A program made the translations under genes and the position numbers. A stretch of 64,000 nucleotides of DNA from Lachnospiraceae bacterium (lineage in GTDB: Bacteria; Bacillota; Clostridia; Lachnospirales; Lachnospiraceae): positions 1 through 64,000 of the forward strand of contig CAJTHM010000009.1 of the NCBI GenBank assembly GCA_910576125.1, given 5' to 3'. A model generated the notes under the pieces. That model saw nothing but the letters and a program-made list of their open reading frames with translations. It had not been told where the DNA came from and searched no databases. How positions within the stretch are numbered: position 1 is the stretch's first letter; every line of letters begins with the position of its first letter. Positions 1 through 8,960 of the stretch are shown piece by piece.

Positions 1-41
1 AAAAAAGAGGAGCCCACCAGCCGCTCCGGTGAACCCCTCTA
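1..41 (-). terminator. Rho-independent terminator after the lysis genes
   Basis: Read on the minus strand, AGAGGGGTTCACC pairs with GGTGGGCTCCTCT over 13 positions if G-U pairs are allowed. The loop is nine bases and a run of seven T follows. It sits about 120 bases past the endolysin stop and probably ends the late transcript. The bases 42-159 show nothing else. Confidence 0.7.
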
Positions 42-159
42 CGCTCAAAATCCCTTGATTTCAAGCCATTTCTTTATACTTTCGCCAAATCGTACTCAAA
101 TTCCTATGGCATCAATTATTGATAGCCGCCTGGGACGCTGTTAGACATTTTTGAATCCC

Positions 160-1482
160 CTACACCCTCTCACAGAAATCCAAAGCAATCCATCCAGCTC
201 CGCTTTTCAGCCTTCCCCACCCGGAAGCCCCTTTCCCATCAGTCTCCTCAATAATCGTGAAAATTCCGGCTCCTGTATACTTCCCGGTCTTGCCATAATC
301 AGTCCCCGGGCCTTTCCGGATGTTCAGGTCAGGGATGGACACCCGCACCAGATACGGCCTGAACACTGCCCCTCCAGCCATACCCAGGATGCCCTCCAGG
401 ATGACAAGTATCTTCTCCCCATACCCTGCCCCTGCAGCCCAGCCCTTCCCGGCCGGATTTTCTTTCTGCCCGAGCCACTCCACATACTCCGCACAGCCCC
501 TCACGACATACTTGAAGCGTGGGTCAACACAGGCATTTTTCAGCCCCTCCCTGGAAGCATAGGCTTTCAGATGCTGCACCTGCGCCCGGATTCCCAGCAG
601 CGGCGTTTCAAAAAAATTCCCTTTTACTCCTCTCCCGGTCACCCCCATGCCGCAGAAATTATTCTGCGAAAGAGTGACCGCAGAGCCGGAAAACCCGAAA
701 TTCCCCGTCTCCAGGCAGGACTGCGCAAAGGCAATGTCGCCCCTTACGCCCTCCGCCTCCCCTTCGGAAAGGTACAGCGGGATCATGTCAAGGACAGACT
801 GCGCCACCCCCGGGTTCTTCGCCCTGACATATGCTGCCATCTGCCCCGCCGTTGCCACGGCTTTCCCCATAATCCCCATATATCCGTCCGTGCCGGAATC
901 CGCGCCCTCCATGGCCGCCCTGACCGCCCTGCGGAACCCGTCCATGGTGTACCTCATGCCCAGCTGCCCCCACAGATGCTCCGGATCCCCATGGTTCGAC
1001 GCGATCCCCCGGGCGCAGCCCTCCCGGTGGCTGATGACAACCCCATCCGCCAGCGGGTCAAGCCCGTACTTCCCGCAGAGCATGGCGAACAGCCCCACCG
1101 CCGCCCGGTAAGTCCTCTCCGCCACCGCCCTTGCGGCATCCAGGTCAGAGCAGACAAAATCTGAACCCGCCGTGTATTTGATACATGCAGGCTCGCACAT
1201 CTCCACCCCGATATGGGTATTGTTCCCGCTGCCCCTGCTGCCGGAACCGCAGTGCCACCCCCTGTGGTTCCAGGGCAGCGTCTGGTACACCGTGCCGTCC
1301 TCCCCGTCAATGAACCCGTGGACGCAGGAGCCGCCATGCGCCGGGCTGTCCCAGCTGCTGATGAACGCAGACGCCTTCGGCTGGGGGCAGCCCACGGAAT
1401 GCAGCATCAGTCCCTTGACCGTGATCTTCCGCCCCGCCGTATAACAGGGGTTCCTCATCAGGAAGCTCTCCACCATCCTCAT
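160..1482 (-). CDS. Phage endolysin: amidase, glucosaminidase-like and SH3 regions
   Basis: A 440-residue peptidoglycan hydrolase that should cut the host wall at the end of infection. The N-terminal ~170 residues look like an Amidase_2/PGRP fold: a zinc-ligand-type histidine in LMLHSVGC, then GVEMCEP, then HREGCARGIASNH. Residues ~210-340 resemble a glucosaminidase-like region (FAQSCLETGNFGF, NNFCGMG). The last ~70 residues (VSIPDLNIRKGPGTDYGK to GWIALDF) are an SH3-type wall-binding domain. ATG 1482 lies ten bases after GGAAGGGGG; an in-frame GTG at 1488 is possible. It follows the holin by a few bases, the usual lysis cassette. The three-part layout is clear; which domain carries the main activity is not. 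Confidence 0.93.
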   Translation of the reverse strand: MRMVESFLMRNPCYTAGRKITVKGLMLHSVGCPQPKASAFISSWDSPAHGGSCVHGFIDGEDGTVYQTLPWNHRGWHCGSGSRGSGNNTHIGVEMCEPACIKYTAGSDFVCSDLDAARAVAERTYRAAVGLFAMLCGKYGLDPLADGVVISHREGCARGIASNHGDPEHLWGQLGMRYTMDGFRRAVRAAMEGADSGTDGYMGIMGKAVATAGQMAAYVRAKNPGVAQSVLDMIPLYLSEGEAEGVRGDIAFAQSCLETGNFGFSGSAVTLSQNNFCGMGVTGRGVKGNFFETPLLGIRAQVQHLKAYASREGLKNACVDPRFKYVVRGCAEYVEWLGQKENPAGKGWAAGAGYGEKILVILEGILGMAGGAVFRPYLVRVSIPDLNIRKGPGTDYGKTGKYTGAGIFTIIEETDGKGASGWGRLKSGAGWIALDFCERV

Positions 1483-1484
1483 GC

Positions 1485-1904
1485 TCACTCGTCCCCCTTC
1501 CCGTCTTCCGCACGGCCATGGAGCTGTGCCAGGACATCCTTCAGCTTCTCCGGCACGGGCAGCCCCAGGCGCGCCGCATTCTCCAACAGGCTCACGCCCT
1601 CATTGGAGATATAAAAGAAAATGACCGCCGTGCGCAGCACAGAGCCGCTGCCGATGACCTGCACGTCCAGGATATTGGCCATCCCCACCAGCAGGAAGAT
1701 GAGCACCTTCTTTGCGATGCCCTTGAACCCCACCTCGCTGGACAGCTTCCTGTCCGCCACGGCGCGCAGCACGCCCGTAGCATAATCCACCGCCACGAAC
1801 GCCACCAGCGCGTACAGCAGCCCGTCACAGCCTCCCATGAACCAGCCGAGCCATCCCCCGACGCCTGCAAAAACAAGCTGTAACGTGTTCCAGAATCCCT
1901 TCAT
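1485..1904 (-). CDS. Holin, phage toxin-secretion/lysis family
   Basis: A 139-residue membrane protein expected to form the lesion that releases the endolysin. It has hydrophobic stretches near the N-terminus (LQLVFAGVGGWLGWFMGG), in LLYALVAFVAVDYATGVLRA and in KKVLIFLLVGMANILDV, followed by a charged tail (PVPEKLKDVLAQLHGR). The VAFVAVDYATGVL segment is typical of the Phage_holin_4 family. The start is set at ATG 1904 because TAAGGAGGGTT lies five to eight bases upstream; a longer reading frame to 1973 has no such site. It directly precedes the endolysin. Confidence 0.93.
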   Translation of the reverse strand: MKGFWNTLQLVFAGVGGWLGWFMGGCDGLLYALVAFVAVDYATGVLRAVADRKLSSEVGFKGIAKKVLIFLLVGMANILDVQVIGSGSVLRTAVIFFYISNEGVSLLENAARLGLPVPEKLKDVLAQLHGRAEDGKGDE

Positions 1905-2020
1905 AGTGAAACCCTCCTTAAATGAATTTTTTGTATGATAAAAGGCCGCCCGCCCCACGGCAGACAGCCCCATATCCAGATAACATTTTATTACACACCC
2001 CGCACATCAGGGCACGCCCG

Positions 2021-3415
2021 TCACGCCTCCTCCGTCAGCGTATAGGTGATCTTCATGGTCTTGTTGGCATCCTTCACCACCGCCGAAGCCAGGTTGTTTA
2101 TCGTAGCCAGGTAAGGCGTCAGCAGGTACATATGCCGGTACTCATTCCCATAGCTGCCTCCCCACCCCACCAAAAACTGCTTATACTGGAACAGCGGCGT
2201 TGCCGCGCTCCCCAGCCTGGCGCTCCCCTGGGTATGGATGACCTGGTCATCCGCCGTGACCTGGAAATCCCCGCCGACCACCAGGTCCCCCACCAGCGTC
2301 AGGAACAGCTCGCAGGTTCCCGATTCACACAGCGGCTTCATCTTGGAAGTAAACCCAAAAGAGATCAGCGACACATCCGCCGTGTTCGCCACATTGATCT
2401 TGTAGATCCCCTTCTTGTCATAGGCCGGCACATACAGGTACCCGCCCCGCATACAGCACCTGCAGTTCCTCTCCGGATAGGTGCTCTCCATGTCCCGCTC
2501 CCCCACCGCCATCAGCTTCGCGTTGGACAGCGTCCACTCCCCCTCCGTCAGGGAGTAATCCTCCTTGGATATCCTCACCCACAGCATCCTTGCGCTGCCG
2601 GAGGAATTCCCTTCATTGGAGAACCCGTACCAGTACCCGTCCTTCCCGTCCAGAAACTCCCCGTACTTCGTATAGCTGCCCAGGAACAGGAACGTCTCCG
2701 TGGCAGCCGCATGGTCCTCCAGCACCGTGTAGGTGGAATCATCCAGCTTCTCATTCAACCCCACCGTAAAGACCGGGATGCGCACCTTCCTGACCCGCAC
2801 GCTGGAATCCTCAAACGTGATGGAATACAGCAGGTCATTCCCGAAATCCACCTCCACCGCCTCGAACAGCACCGCCTGCTTCGCCTTCCCCAGGTCCCCG
2901 ATGTCCAGCTTCTTGACCTTCAAGAACGCGCTGCCGTCCCCCACCAGGCTCCCGTAAGCGTTCTGCCCGCCCTGGGCGCTGGTCAGCGCCACCGCCGCGA
3001 TGGTTCCGTTCCCCTGGCTCGGCGTGAACTCCCACACAAACTTATACCCATTCTCCAGCGGCTTGCTCTCCGTCTGGTTCATGCTCCCCCTGGCCGTGTT
3101 CGCCGTGGTGTTCACATTATTTGAGGCATACGCCACCGGCAGGTTGCCCGAGCCCTCATAGATATGCGCGGCATCCTCCTCCAGCGCCTGCGGGAAGAGC
3201 AGGATACCCCCGACCATATTCGGGCAGATGGGCAGAAGCACATTGTTCCACGCAAGCACGTCCCCCAGCTCCTTCTCTGAATAGAACACGCCCATGGGGT
3301 TCATTCCCAGGATGTCGTTCACCGCCTCCGTCACCATGTTCTCCTCCGTGACGGTTTCCACCGCCCCCGTGGCCTCATCCTTAAGCTCCAGCATCATTGT
3401 CCCTTTCAGCTTCAT
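2021..3415 (-). CDS. Putative phage baseplate or distal tail structural protein
   Basis: A 464-residue soluble protein that I cannot place in a named family with certainty. It lies between the tail-spike-like gene and the lysis genes, where siphophages keep receptor-binding or upper-baseplate proteins. The sequence is rich in glycine, aromatic residues and beta-strand-like patterns (VVGGDFQVTADDQVI, KDGYWYGFSNEGNSSG), with no signal peptide or membrane segment. It starts two bases before the end of the neighbouring tail gene, with GGAAGGAT upstream of ATG 3415, so the two are probably translated together. A role in host adsorption is inferred from position only. Downstream, 1905-2020 is non-coding. 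Confidence 0.75.
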   Translation of the reverse strand: MKLKGTMMLELKDEATGAVETVTEENMVTEAVNDILGMNPMGVFYSEKELGDVLAWNNVLLPICPNMVGGILLFPQALEEDAAHIYEGSGNLPVAYASNNVNTTANTARGSMNQTESKPLENGYKFVWEFTPSQGNGTIAAVALTSAQGGQNAYGSLVGDGSAFLKVKKLDIGDLGKAKQAVLFEAVEVDFGNDLLYSITFEDSSVRVRKVRIPVFTVGLNEKLDDSTYTVLEDHAAATETFLFLGSYTKYGEFLDGKDGYWYGFSNEGNSSGSARMLWVRISKEDYSLTEGEWTLSNAKLMAVGERDMESTYPERNCRCCMRGGYLYVPAYDKKGIYKINVANTADVSLISFGFTSKMKPLCESGTCELFLTLVGDLVVGGDFQVTADDQVIHTQGSARLGSAATPLFQYKQFLVGWGGSYGNEYRHMYLLTPYLATINNLASAVVKDANKTMKITYTLTEEA

Positions 3416-3416
3416 C

Positions 3417-5354
3417 CTATCCTTCCCCTTCCTGCGTCAGCTCCACCGGCATCCCGAAAGCGCCTACCGCCGCCCTCCGGATGCTGTCGGAATAATATCT
3501 CTTCACCAGCTCCATTGTCTCAAAGCCCATCTCCCCGGAAAACGCCTTCGCCTGCAGCCCGCCCATGAGCGCAAACGGCTGTACATATTCCTCCACCGTA
3601 ACGGTGCCGTCCCACGCCGCGCCGGCCGCCATGCCCTGGCCGCTGATGGAAGCGATGCACCCGCCCGTCCCGATCTGCGCCGTGCCGCCCTCCATCCGCA
3701 GGTGGACATTGAACGTGTTCGTGATATTCGGCACAAGCCCGTCAATCGGATAATACAGGGAAAGGATATGCTTCCCGCTCCCCCAGGTCTCCGCCGGGTA
3801 ATGCACCAGGACCTCCGAATCATTGAACTCATAGGTGACATGCGCCACCGCTTTCCCATCCTCCGTCCAGGTCACCGGGAGCTCCACGTCCACCGTGACG
3901 CTCCCCTCATCCGTCCCCGGCTCCCCGCTGCCATCCGTGCCTGTTCCGGCCTCCGCAGTGCCGCTCCCGGCTCCGTCCGCTCCAGCCTCCGCCGTATCAC
4001 CGGCAGCATCCCCATCCCCGCTTCCCGATGCCGGGAACGGAACCACAATGCTCCCCCTCGCAGTGGCAGACCGACCCACCGGCTCCGCTGACACATCCAC
4101 CAGCACCTGCCCGAAAAACTGCACATGGGTCTCCTCCTTCGCCGCGAACTCAATGCTGATGACCCTCACATTGGTCTCCGCCACCGTATAGGCGGACGCA
4201 TTGGTAAAGGTGTGTATCCCGACCTTCCCCGCCTCGATCTGGTTCAGCAGCCCGGAGATGTTCTTATCATTCTTCGACTTCGCCTGCGCCAGCCGCGGGT
4301 TCTTCCCCACGCACTTCAGCCTCTGCTTCCCGCCGATCTTACAGTCAAAAGACGTGATACAGGCTATCTGCGCCCCGTCCGCCTGCCCGCCCGTGAACGT
4401 CAGCACGTCCCCCAGGTCCAGCGCCGGGTTCCCGATGGTGCTGGTGTCAAAAGGCACATAATTCACCGCCGCCAGGCCAGCCAGGATATTCCTGCACAGC
4501 TGCTCCCTGGTCTCCTCCAGCCCGAACTGCAGGAGCGGGTTCACCGCCAGGTTCATGGTCAGCCCGTCATCCGGATCCAGCGCGTAATACTCCGCCGTCT
4601 GCGTCCGCAGGTTCGTGGAGCTCACCGCCGTGTACCGGGTGATGAAATCGGAAAAGCTGCTGGTGAACCGGTGCCTGCTCTTTACCTCCATCACCGGCTC
4701 CGCCCCATACTTCCTCAGCTCCAGCTTCCCCTCCCGGTTGATGCAGAAGAACCCGCCCAGAACCTGCCCCACAAAATACAGCACGTCCCGGTACGTTTCA
4801 ATGTCATTCTCCGGATAGACCGACAGCAGCTCCGCCCCGTTGGGCATCCCTTCGATCTCCTCCTTTGTATGCGCCAGCCCCACGTCACAGGCCTTGCAGC
4901 ATAAATCCAGAAAAGCCCAGGCATTCCCCACGGTCTCAAACCCGTTGAAGCTCTTCTCGAACCGCAGCATGTAGTCATAGGCTTTCAGCTCCAGGCAGTG
5001 CGCCGTCCGGTTCGCCTCGCTCACCTCGAAGATGCCCATCGGCACCTCCTCATAGCTCCCATCCGCAAGCCGCAGATGGTAGGACAGCCGCACTTCCGCC
5101 CCTTCCAGCGTGTAACGGTCCACCTGCGAAAAGAGCGTGACCCCCATCTCCGCCGCATACACCGTCCCCAGCTCGATCTCCGCGCTGCCGCAGCACTGCG
5201 CCGTGACATACCCGCTCCCCTTCACGATATCCTCATATCCGAAAGGATAGACCGCGCCGCCCTTCGTCCTGATCTCCCCCGTCCAGAAATACCGCCTGGT
5301 ATTCTCCTGCACCGCCTCCAGAAAAGCCCTGCTCACCGGATACATCCGCCTCAC
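3417..5354 (-). CDS. Phage tail/minor structural protein (tail-associated)
   Basis: A 645-residue protein in the slot after tape measure and distal tail protein, where Tal/baseplate-hub proteins sit. The first ~350 residues (TGEIRTKGGAVYPFGYEDI, GMNL-like repeats of beta strands, VLTFTGGQADGAQIACI) resemble the N-terminal hub domain of Gram-positive siphophage minor structural proteins. Residues ~440-500 form a low-complexity Gly/Ala/Glu/Thr linker (GDTAEAGADGAGSGTAEAG) to a C-terminal beta-rich domain. The likely job is closing the tail tip and joining receptor-binding proteins. The family call comes from order and general appearance; no catalytic motif is visible. Confidence 0.82.
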   Translation of the reverse strand: MRRMYPVSRAFLEAVQENTRRYFWTGEIRTKGGAVYPFGYEDIVKGSGYVTAQCCGSAEIELGTVYAAEMGVTLFSQVDRYTLEGAEVRLSYHLRLADGSYEEVPMGIFEVSEANRTAHCLELKAYDYMLRFEKSFNGFETVGNAWAFLDLCCKACDVGLAHTKEEIEGMPNGAELLSVYPENDIETYRDVLYFVGQVLGGFFCINREGKLELRKYGAEPVMEVKSRHRFTSSFSDFITRYTAVSSTNLRTQTAEYYALDPDDGLTMNLAVNPLLQFGLEETREQLCRNILAGLAAVNYVPFDTSTIGNPALDLGDVLTFTGGQADGAQIACITSFDCKIGGKQRLKCVGKNPRLAQAKSKNDKNISGLLNQIEAGKVGIHTFTNASAYTVAETNVRVISIEFAAKEETHVQFFGQVLVDVSAEPVGRSATARGSIVVPFPASGSGDGDAAGDTAEAGADGAGSGTAEAGTGTDGSGEPGTDEGSVTVDVELPVTWTEDGKAVAHVTYEFNDSEVLVHYPAETWGSGKHILSLYYPIDGLVPNITNTFNVHLRMEGGTAQIGTGGCIASISGQGMAAGAAWDGTVTVEEYVQPFALMGGLQAKAFSGEMGFETMELVKRYYSDSIRRAAVGAFGMPVELTQEGEG

Positions 5355-5381
5355 CTCCTCCCGCAGCCCTTCCCCGGGGCC

Positions 5382-5744
5382 TCACAGCTCCTTCAGCGTA
5401 AACGACACCTTCCACAGACCCTTATAGGACGTATCCTTCACAAGGCTTGCCTTATAGCCGCTGATGAACATCTCCGCCCGCTTCACCTCCAGCGTCCCCG
5501 TGTCGAAATAATCCACCGCCAGCTTCTCCTTCTGCTTGAACCCTGTCAGGGCTTTAAGCCACTTCGGGGAGACCGAGAACACGGCGGGGATGGACACCAC
5601 GCCCATCCTCACCACGTCCCTCTGCGTGGTCCCGGCCTCCGTCTCGCCCCCGGAATCCGCCTCCACATCATTCATCTGCACCTCATAGGAATCCGGCAGG
5701 GGCAGCGGCACCCCGTCGAGCGTCAGATACTGTATATACGCCAT
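5382..5744 (-). CDS. Phage tail protein, probable distal tail component
   Basis: A 120-residue protein beginning MAYIQYLTLDGVPLPLPDSYEV. It lies between tape measure and the tail hub protein, as small distal tail or tail-completion proteins usually do. ATG 5744 is preferred because GGAAAGGGGGC precedes it; the frame stays open to 5774 without a better site. The sequence has alternating hydrophobic strands (VVSIPAVFSVSPKWL, KGLWKVSFTLKEL) and no membrane segment. The exact family is not recognised; the structural role is inferred from gene order. Confidence 0.78.
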   Translation of the reverse strand: MAYIQYLTLDGVPLPLPDSYEVQMNDVEADSGGETEAGTTQRDVVRMGVVSIPAVFSVSPKWLKALTGFKQKEKLAVDYFDTGTLEVKRAEMFISGYKASLVKDTSYKGLWKVSFTLKEL

Positions 5745-5802
5745 ATGCGCCCCCTTTCCGCCCCATCGGCACAAACATCAATGAATCGTGCATTCCGTCC
5801 CA

Positions 5803-8739
5803 TCAACGGCCTCCAGACCGTAAATTCTGCCTCGCCTGGGCGTCCACCACCACTTCATCCAGCAGCGTCCCGCCCACATACACGGGGATGCAGATGGTCC
5901 CGCCGCCTGCCATCCCCTGCAGGCCGGAAAGCATCTCCTTCAGGCCGCCCAGCAGCTCCCTCACGGAAGAGTCCCCGGAAGCGCTGCCGCCATCCTGCAT
6001 CCCCTGGACAGCCGCCCGGGGCTGCAGCATCAGGTCAGATGCCACGCCGGCCACGGCCCTCTTCACCATGCCCCGGCCCTTCTCAATGCCCTCCGCAAGC
6101 CCGGTCATGAAATCAGGCATCCAATCCTCATAATCCGTCAGCGGTCCCTCGTCCGGCACGGAGAAATGCAGAAAGGACCGTATCTTGTCCGCCACATCCG
6201 ACACGGCGCTGATCACATTCCCAATAGCACTGCGGATACCGTCTGCGATCCCGTTGATGAAATCCTTCCCCCACTGCAGCGCCTTCCCCGGCAGCGAAGT
6301 GATGAAGCTGATGGCCGACTGGAACCCAGACTGCACCACGCTCCCCAGGGAAGACAGCGCAGACCCGATCCCGGACACCATGGACCTGAACGCATTTATC
6401 GCCGACTGCTTCAGATTGGACGCGATAGACACCACTAAATTTTTCAGCCCGTTCCATGCAGCCGAAGCCGTATTTTTGACCGCCGCCCAGATATTGGCAG
6501 CCGTATTCTTCAGCCCGGTAAACAGGATGGTGACATGGTTCACCAGCCCCTGCGCCAGCGAACCCACCACCTGCCTGATGCCGTCCCAGATATTTGACGC
6601 CGCATTCCGGATATTCGTCCAGATATTCAGCGCATCCTCTTTCAGTTTCGTAAAGTTCCCCGTCACCAGGTCGATCAGCAGGAGCACCGGCCCCAGCACC
6701 ACGTTCTTGACCAGCTCCCACGCCCCGGAAGCCGCCGTCTGGATGCCCGACCAGATTCCCTGCAGAGTAGACGACAGATTCTCCCACAGGGAGCGTATCA
6801 TGTCCACGATCCCGGTCAGTATGGGGTTCTCCATCATCCCCGTCCAGACATTGCTGAAAAAGTCACCCACGGACTGCCACAGCCCGCTCCACCACTCCGG
6901 GATGCCCTGGAAGAACGCCACAAGGGAATTCCATGCATTGGGTATGGTCTCCGTAAAGAAAGAACAGATCACCTGCCATGCCGAAACGAAAAACTCCTTG
7001 ATCTGCGTCCAGACGGCATGGACCGCATCCCGGAACCATTCGCACTTGTTCCACAGCACCACCAGGATGGCGACAACAGCCGCGATCGCCAGCGGCACCC
7101 ATCCGATAGCAGCCACCACCGCGGAGATCGCCGGGATCACCGTCCCGGACACAAAAGCGATCACGCCGGAAATCGCCCCTGCTATCTGCGGCACCACCGT
7201 CATGACCGTTCCAATGGCCCCTACCACCTTCCCGACCACGATCAGCACCGGCCCCAGCGCGGCCGCCACCAGCGCCACCGTGACAATGATCTTCTTCGTC
7301 CCCTCGTCCAGGCTGTTCAGCCAGTCCACCAGCCCCTGGATCCATCCCACGATCTGCCGGATATAAGGCATCAGTATCTCCCCGATGGAGATAGCCAGCT
7401 CCTCCAGCTGGCTCTTTAATATGGTGAGCTGCCCCGCAAGGTTATCCTGCATGGTGGCCGCCATCTTCTCCGCCGTGCCGTCACAGCTGTTGATGGCGCT
7501 GTTCAGCTTCTCAATGTCCCCCGGAGCGGCGTTCATCACCGCCAGGAACCCGCTCATAGCGTTCTTCCCCACCAGCGCCTCCGCATTGGCCGCCTTCTCC
7601 GACTCGGACATCTGCGCGAACGCCGCCCGGCAGTCAGTGAGGATATCCCCCAGGCTCCTCATGCTCCCGTCCGTGTTGGTGGTCTGCACCGTCAGCTCCC
7701 CGAAGGCATCCCCGGTAAACTTCACCTCTCCGGTCAGGTTCGTCATCATGGAGCGCATGGCCGTCCCCGCCTGGGAAGACTTGATCCCCGCGTTCGCCAT
7801 CAGCCCGATGGCCTCCGCCGTATCCTCCGCCGTGAACCCCAGCGCCCCGGCCACCGGCGCGCAATACTTGAACGTCTCCCCCATCATGGCCACGTTCGTG
7901 TTCGCGTTTGAGCTCGCCGCCGCCAGGATATCCGCGAAATGCCCCGAATCCTCCGCCGACAGCCCCAGGGCAGTCAAAGCGTCCGTCACGATGTCGGAAG
8001 TGGTCGCCAGGTCCTCCCCGGAAGCCGCCGCCAGGTTCATGATCCCCTCGATGCCGGAGAGCATATCCCCGGTCTTCCACCCGGCCATGGCCATATAGTT
8101 CATAGCCTCCGCCGCCTCGGATGCGGAAAACTTCGTCTTGCTCCCCATCTCCCGCGCCTTGTCCCGCAGTGCCTCCAGGTCTTTCCCTGTAGCCCCGGAC
8201 ACAGCCGCCACCTGGCTCATGGCCGAGTCAAAGTCAGCCGCCACCTTCACCGCCGCCGTGCCCAGTCCGCCCACGGCAGCCGTGACCGGCATCAGCTTCT
8301 TCCCCACGCCCTCGATGGCCGAACCCACCCCCTGCAGCTTCTCCCCGGCAGCCCCGATCTTCTGCAGCGCCACGGCAGACCTGTCCGCCTGCTGCTCCAG
8401 GTCCCGCAGGTTATTCTCCGTCTCGATGATCTCCCTCTGCAATGCGTCATACTGCCCCTGGGAGATCTCGCCCCTCGCCAGCGCGTCATTCGCCTGCTCC
8501 GCCGCCGTCTTCAGCGTCTCCAGCTTCTCCTTCGTCTCCCGGACCGCATCCCCCAGGAGCCGGTGCTTCTGCGCCATCAGCTCCGTGTTGCCGGGATCCA
8601 GCTTCAGCAGCTTCTCAACATCCTTAAGCTGTGACTGCGTGTTCCGGATCTCCGTGTTCACACCTTTTAGAGCCGTCTGGAGCTTCGTGGTGTCGCCGCC
8701 GATCTCTACCGTAATCCCTTTTATCCTGTTCGCCGCCAC
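5803..8739 (-). CDS. Tail tape measure protein
   Basis: A 978-residue tape measure protein, which sets tail length and travels through the tail with the DNA. The N-terminus is a coiled coil (roughly residues 20-130, TKLQTALKGVNTEIRNTQSQLKD). A conserved phage minor-tail domain follows (FDSAMSQVAAVSGATGKDL, ANTNVAMMGETFKYCAPVAG). The middle holds long hydrophobic stretches around 490-560 (IIVTVALVAAALGPVLIVVG) that may cross membranes, then Trp-rich repeats (NIWDGIRQ, NIWAAVKN, AAWNGLKN). Translation begins at GTG 8739 after AAGGGGG. Both its size and its place after the tail chaperones fit the family. Confidence 0.96.
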   Translation of the reverse strand: MAANRIKGITVEIGGDTTKLQTALKGVNTEIRNTQSQLKDVEKLLKLDPGNTELMAQKHRLLGDAVRETKEKLETLKTAAEQANDALARGEISQGQYDALQREIIETENNLRDLEQQADRSAVALQKIGAAGEKLQGVGSAIEGVGKKLMPVTAAVGGLGTAAVKVAADFDSAMSQVAAVSGATGKDLEALRDKAREMGSKTKFSASEAAEAMNYMAMAGWKTGDMLSGIEGIMNLAAASGEDLATTSDIVTDALTALGLSAEDSGHFADILAAASSNANTNVAMMGETFKYCAPVAGALGFTAEDTAEAIGLMANAGIKSSQAGTAMRSMMTNLTGEVKFTGDAFGELTVQTTNTDGSMRSLGDILTDCRAAFAQMSESEKAANAEALVGKNAMSGFLAVMNAAPGDIEKLNSAINSCDGTAEKMAATMQDNLAGQLTILKSQLEELAISIGEILMPYIRQIVGWIQGLVDWLNSLDEGTKKIIVTVALVAAALGPVLIVVGKVVGAIGTVMTVVPQIAGAISGVIAFVSGTVIPAISAVVAAIGWVPLAIAAVVAILVVLWNKCEWFRDAVHAVWTQIKEFFVSAWQVICSFFTETIPNAWNSLVAFFQGIPEWWSGLWQSVGDFFSNVWTGMMENPILTGIVDMIRSLWENLSSTLQGIWSGIQTAASGAWELVKNVVLGPVLLLIDLVTGNFTKLKEDALNIWTNIRNAASNIWDGIRQVVGSLAQGLVNHVTILFTGLKNTAANIWAAVKNTASAAWNGLKNLVVSIASNLKQSAINAFRSMVSGIGSALSSLGSVVQSGFQSAISFITSLPGKALQWGKDFINGIADGIRSAIGNVISAVSDVADKIRSFLHFSVPDEGPLTDYEDWMPDFMTGLAEGIEKGRGMVKRAVAGVASDLMLQPRAAVQGMQDGGSASGDSSVRELLGGLKEMLSGLQGMAGGGTICIPVYVGGTLLDEVVVDAQARQNLRSGGR

Positions 8740-8759
8740 ACCACCACCCCCTTAATGGC

Positions 8760-8785
8760 ACAAAAAAAGCCCGGCTCCCCGGGCA
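8760..8785 (-). terminator. Intrinsic terminator between tail chaperone and tape measure genes
   Basis: On the minus strand GCCCGG, a short loop, then CCGGGC is followed by seven to eight T. It lies in the 56-base gap between the chaperone extension and the tape measure gene. It would lower, not abolish, expression of the long downstream genes. Confidence 0.65.
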
Positions 8786-8795
8786 TCACTTCCGG

Positions 8796-8960
8796 TTAAA
8801 ATAGGTCAAAATCCTCCTGCCCCGCAAGGACGGCATAATCCGCCCCGTCGTTGCTGCTCTCCGCATACATGTCATTCACCATTCCGATGGTCAACAGATC
8901 CAGATCCCGGATGGAAATGCCCAGCTGCACGCACCGCAGCAGGAACAGCGGCGTGGTCAT
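8796..8960 (-). CDS. Tail assembly chaperone extension, T part (-1 frame)
   Basis: A 54-residue frame (MTTPLFLLRCVQLGISIRDL to EDFDLF) whose ATG overlaps the stop of the upstream chaperone gene. Its frame is -1 relative to that gene, and the two are joined by a slippery A AAA AAC heptamer about 20 bases upstream with no stop between. It could therefore be made alone from its own ATG or as the C-terminal part of a G-T type fusion. The SIRDLDLLTIGMVNDMY core is, as I recall it, common in small proteins at this position in Clostridia phages. Being a chaperone, it should act in tail assembly and be absent from virions. Confidence 0.85.
   Translation of the reverse strand: MTTPLFLLRCVQLGISIRDLDLLTIGMVNDMYAESSNDGADYAVLAGQEDFDLF

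Noticed and set aside
151..1164. Long plus-strand frame opposite the endolysin
   Set aside because: Pro/His/Arg-rich translation typical of the reverse strand of a GC-rich gene, without a ribosome site; the minus-strand endolysin has clear domains.
1922..3124. 400-residue plus-strand frame
   Set aside because: Antisense of the tail structural gene; composition is compositional shadow with no recognisable motif.
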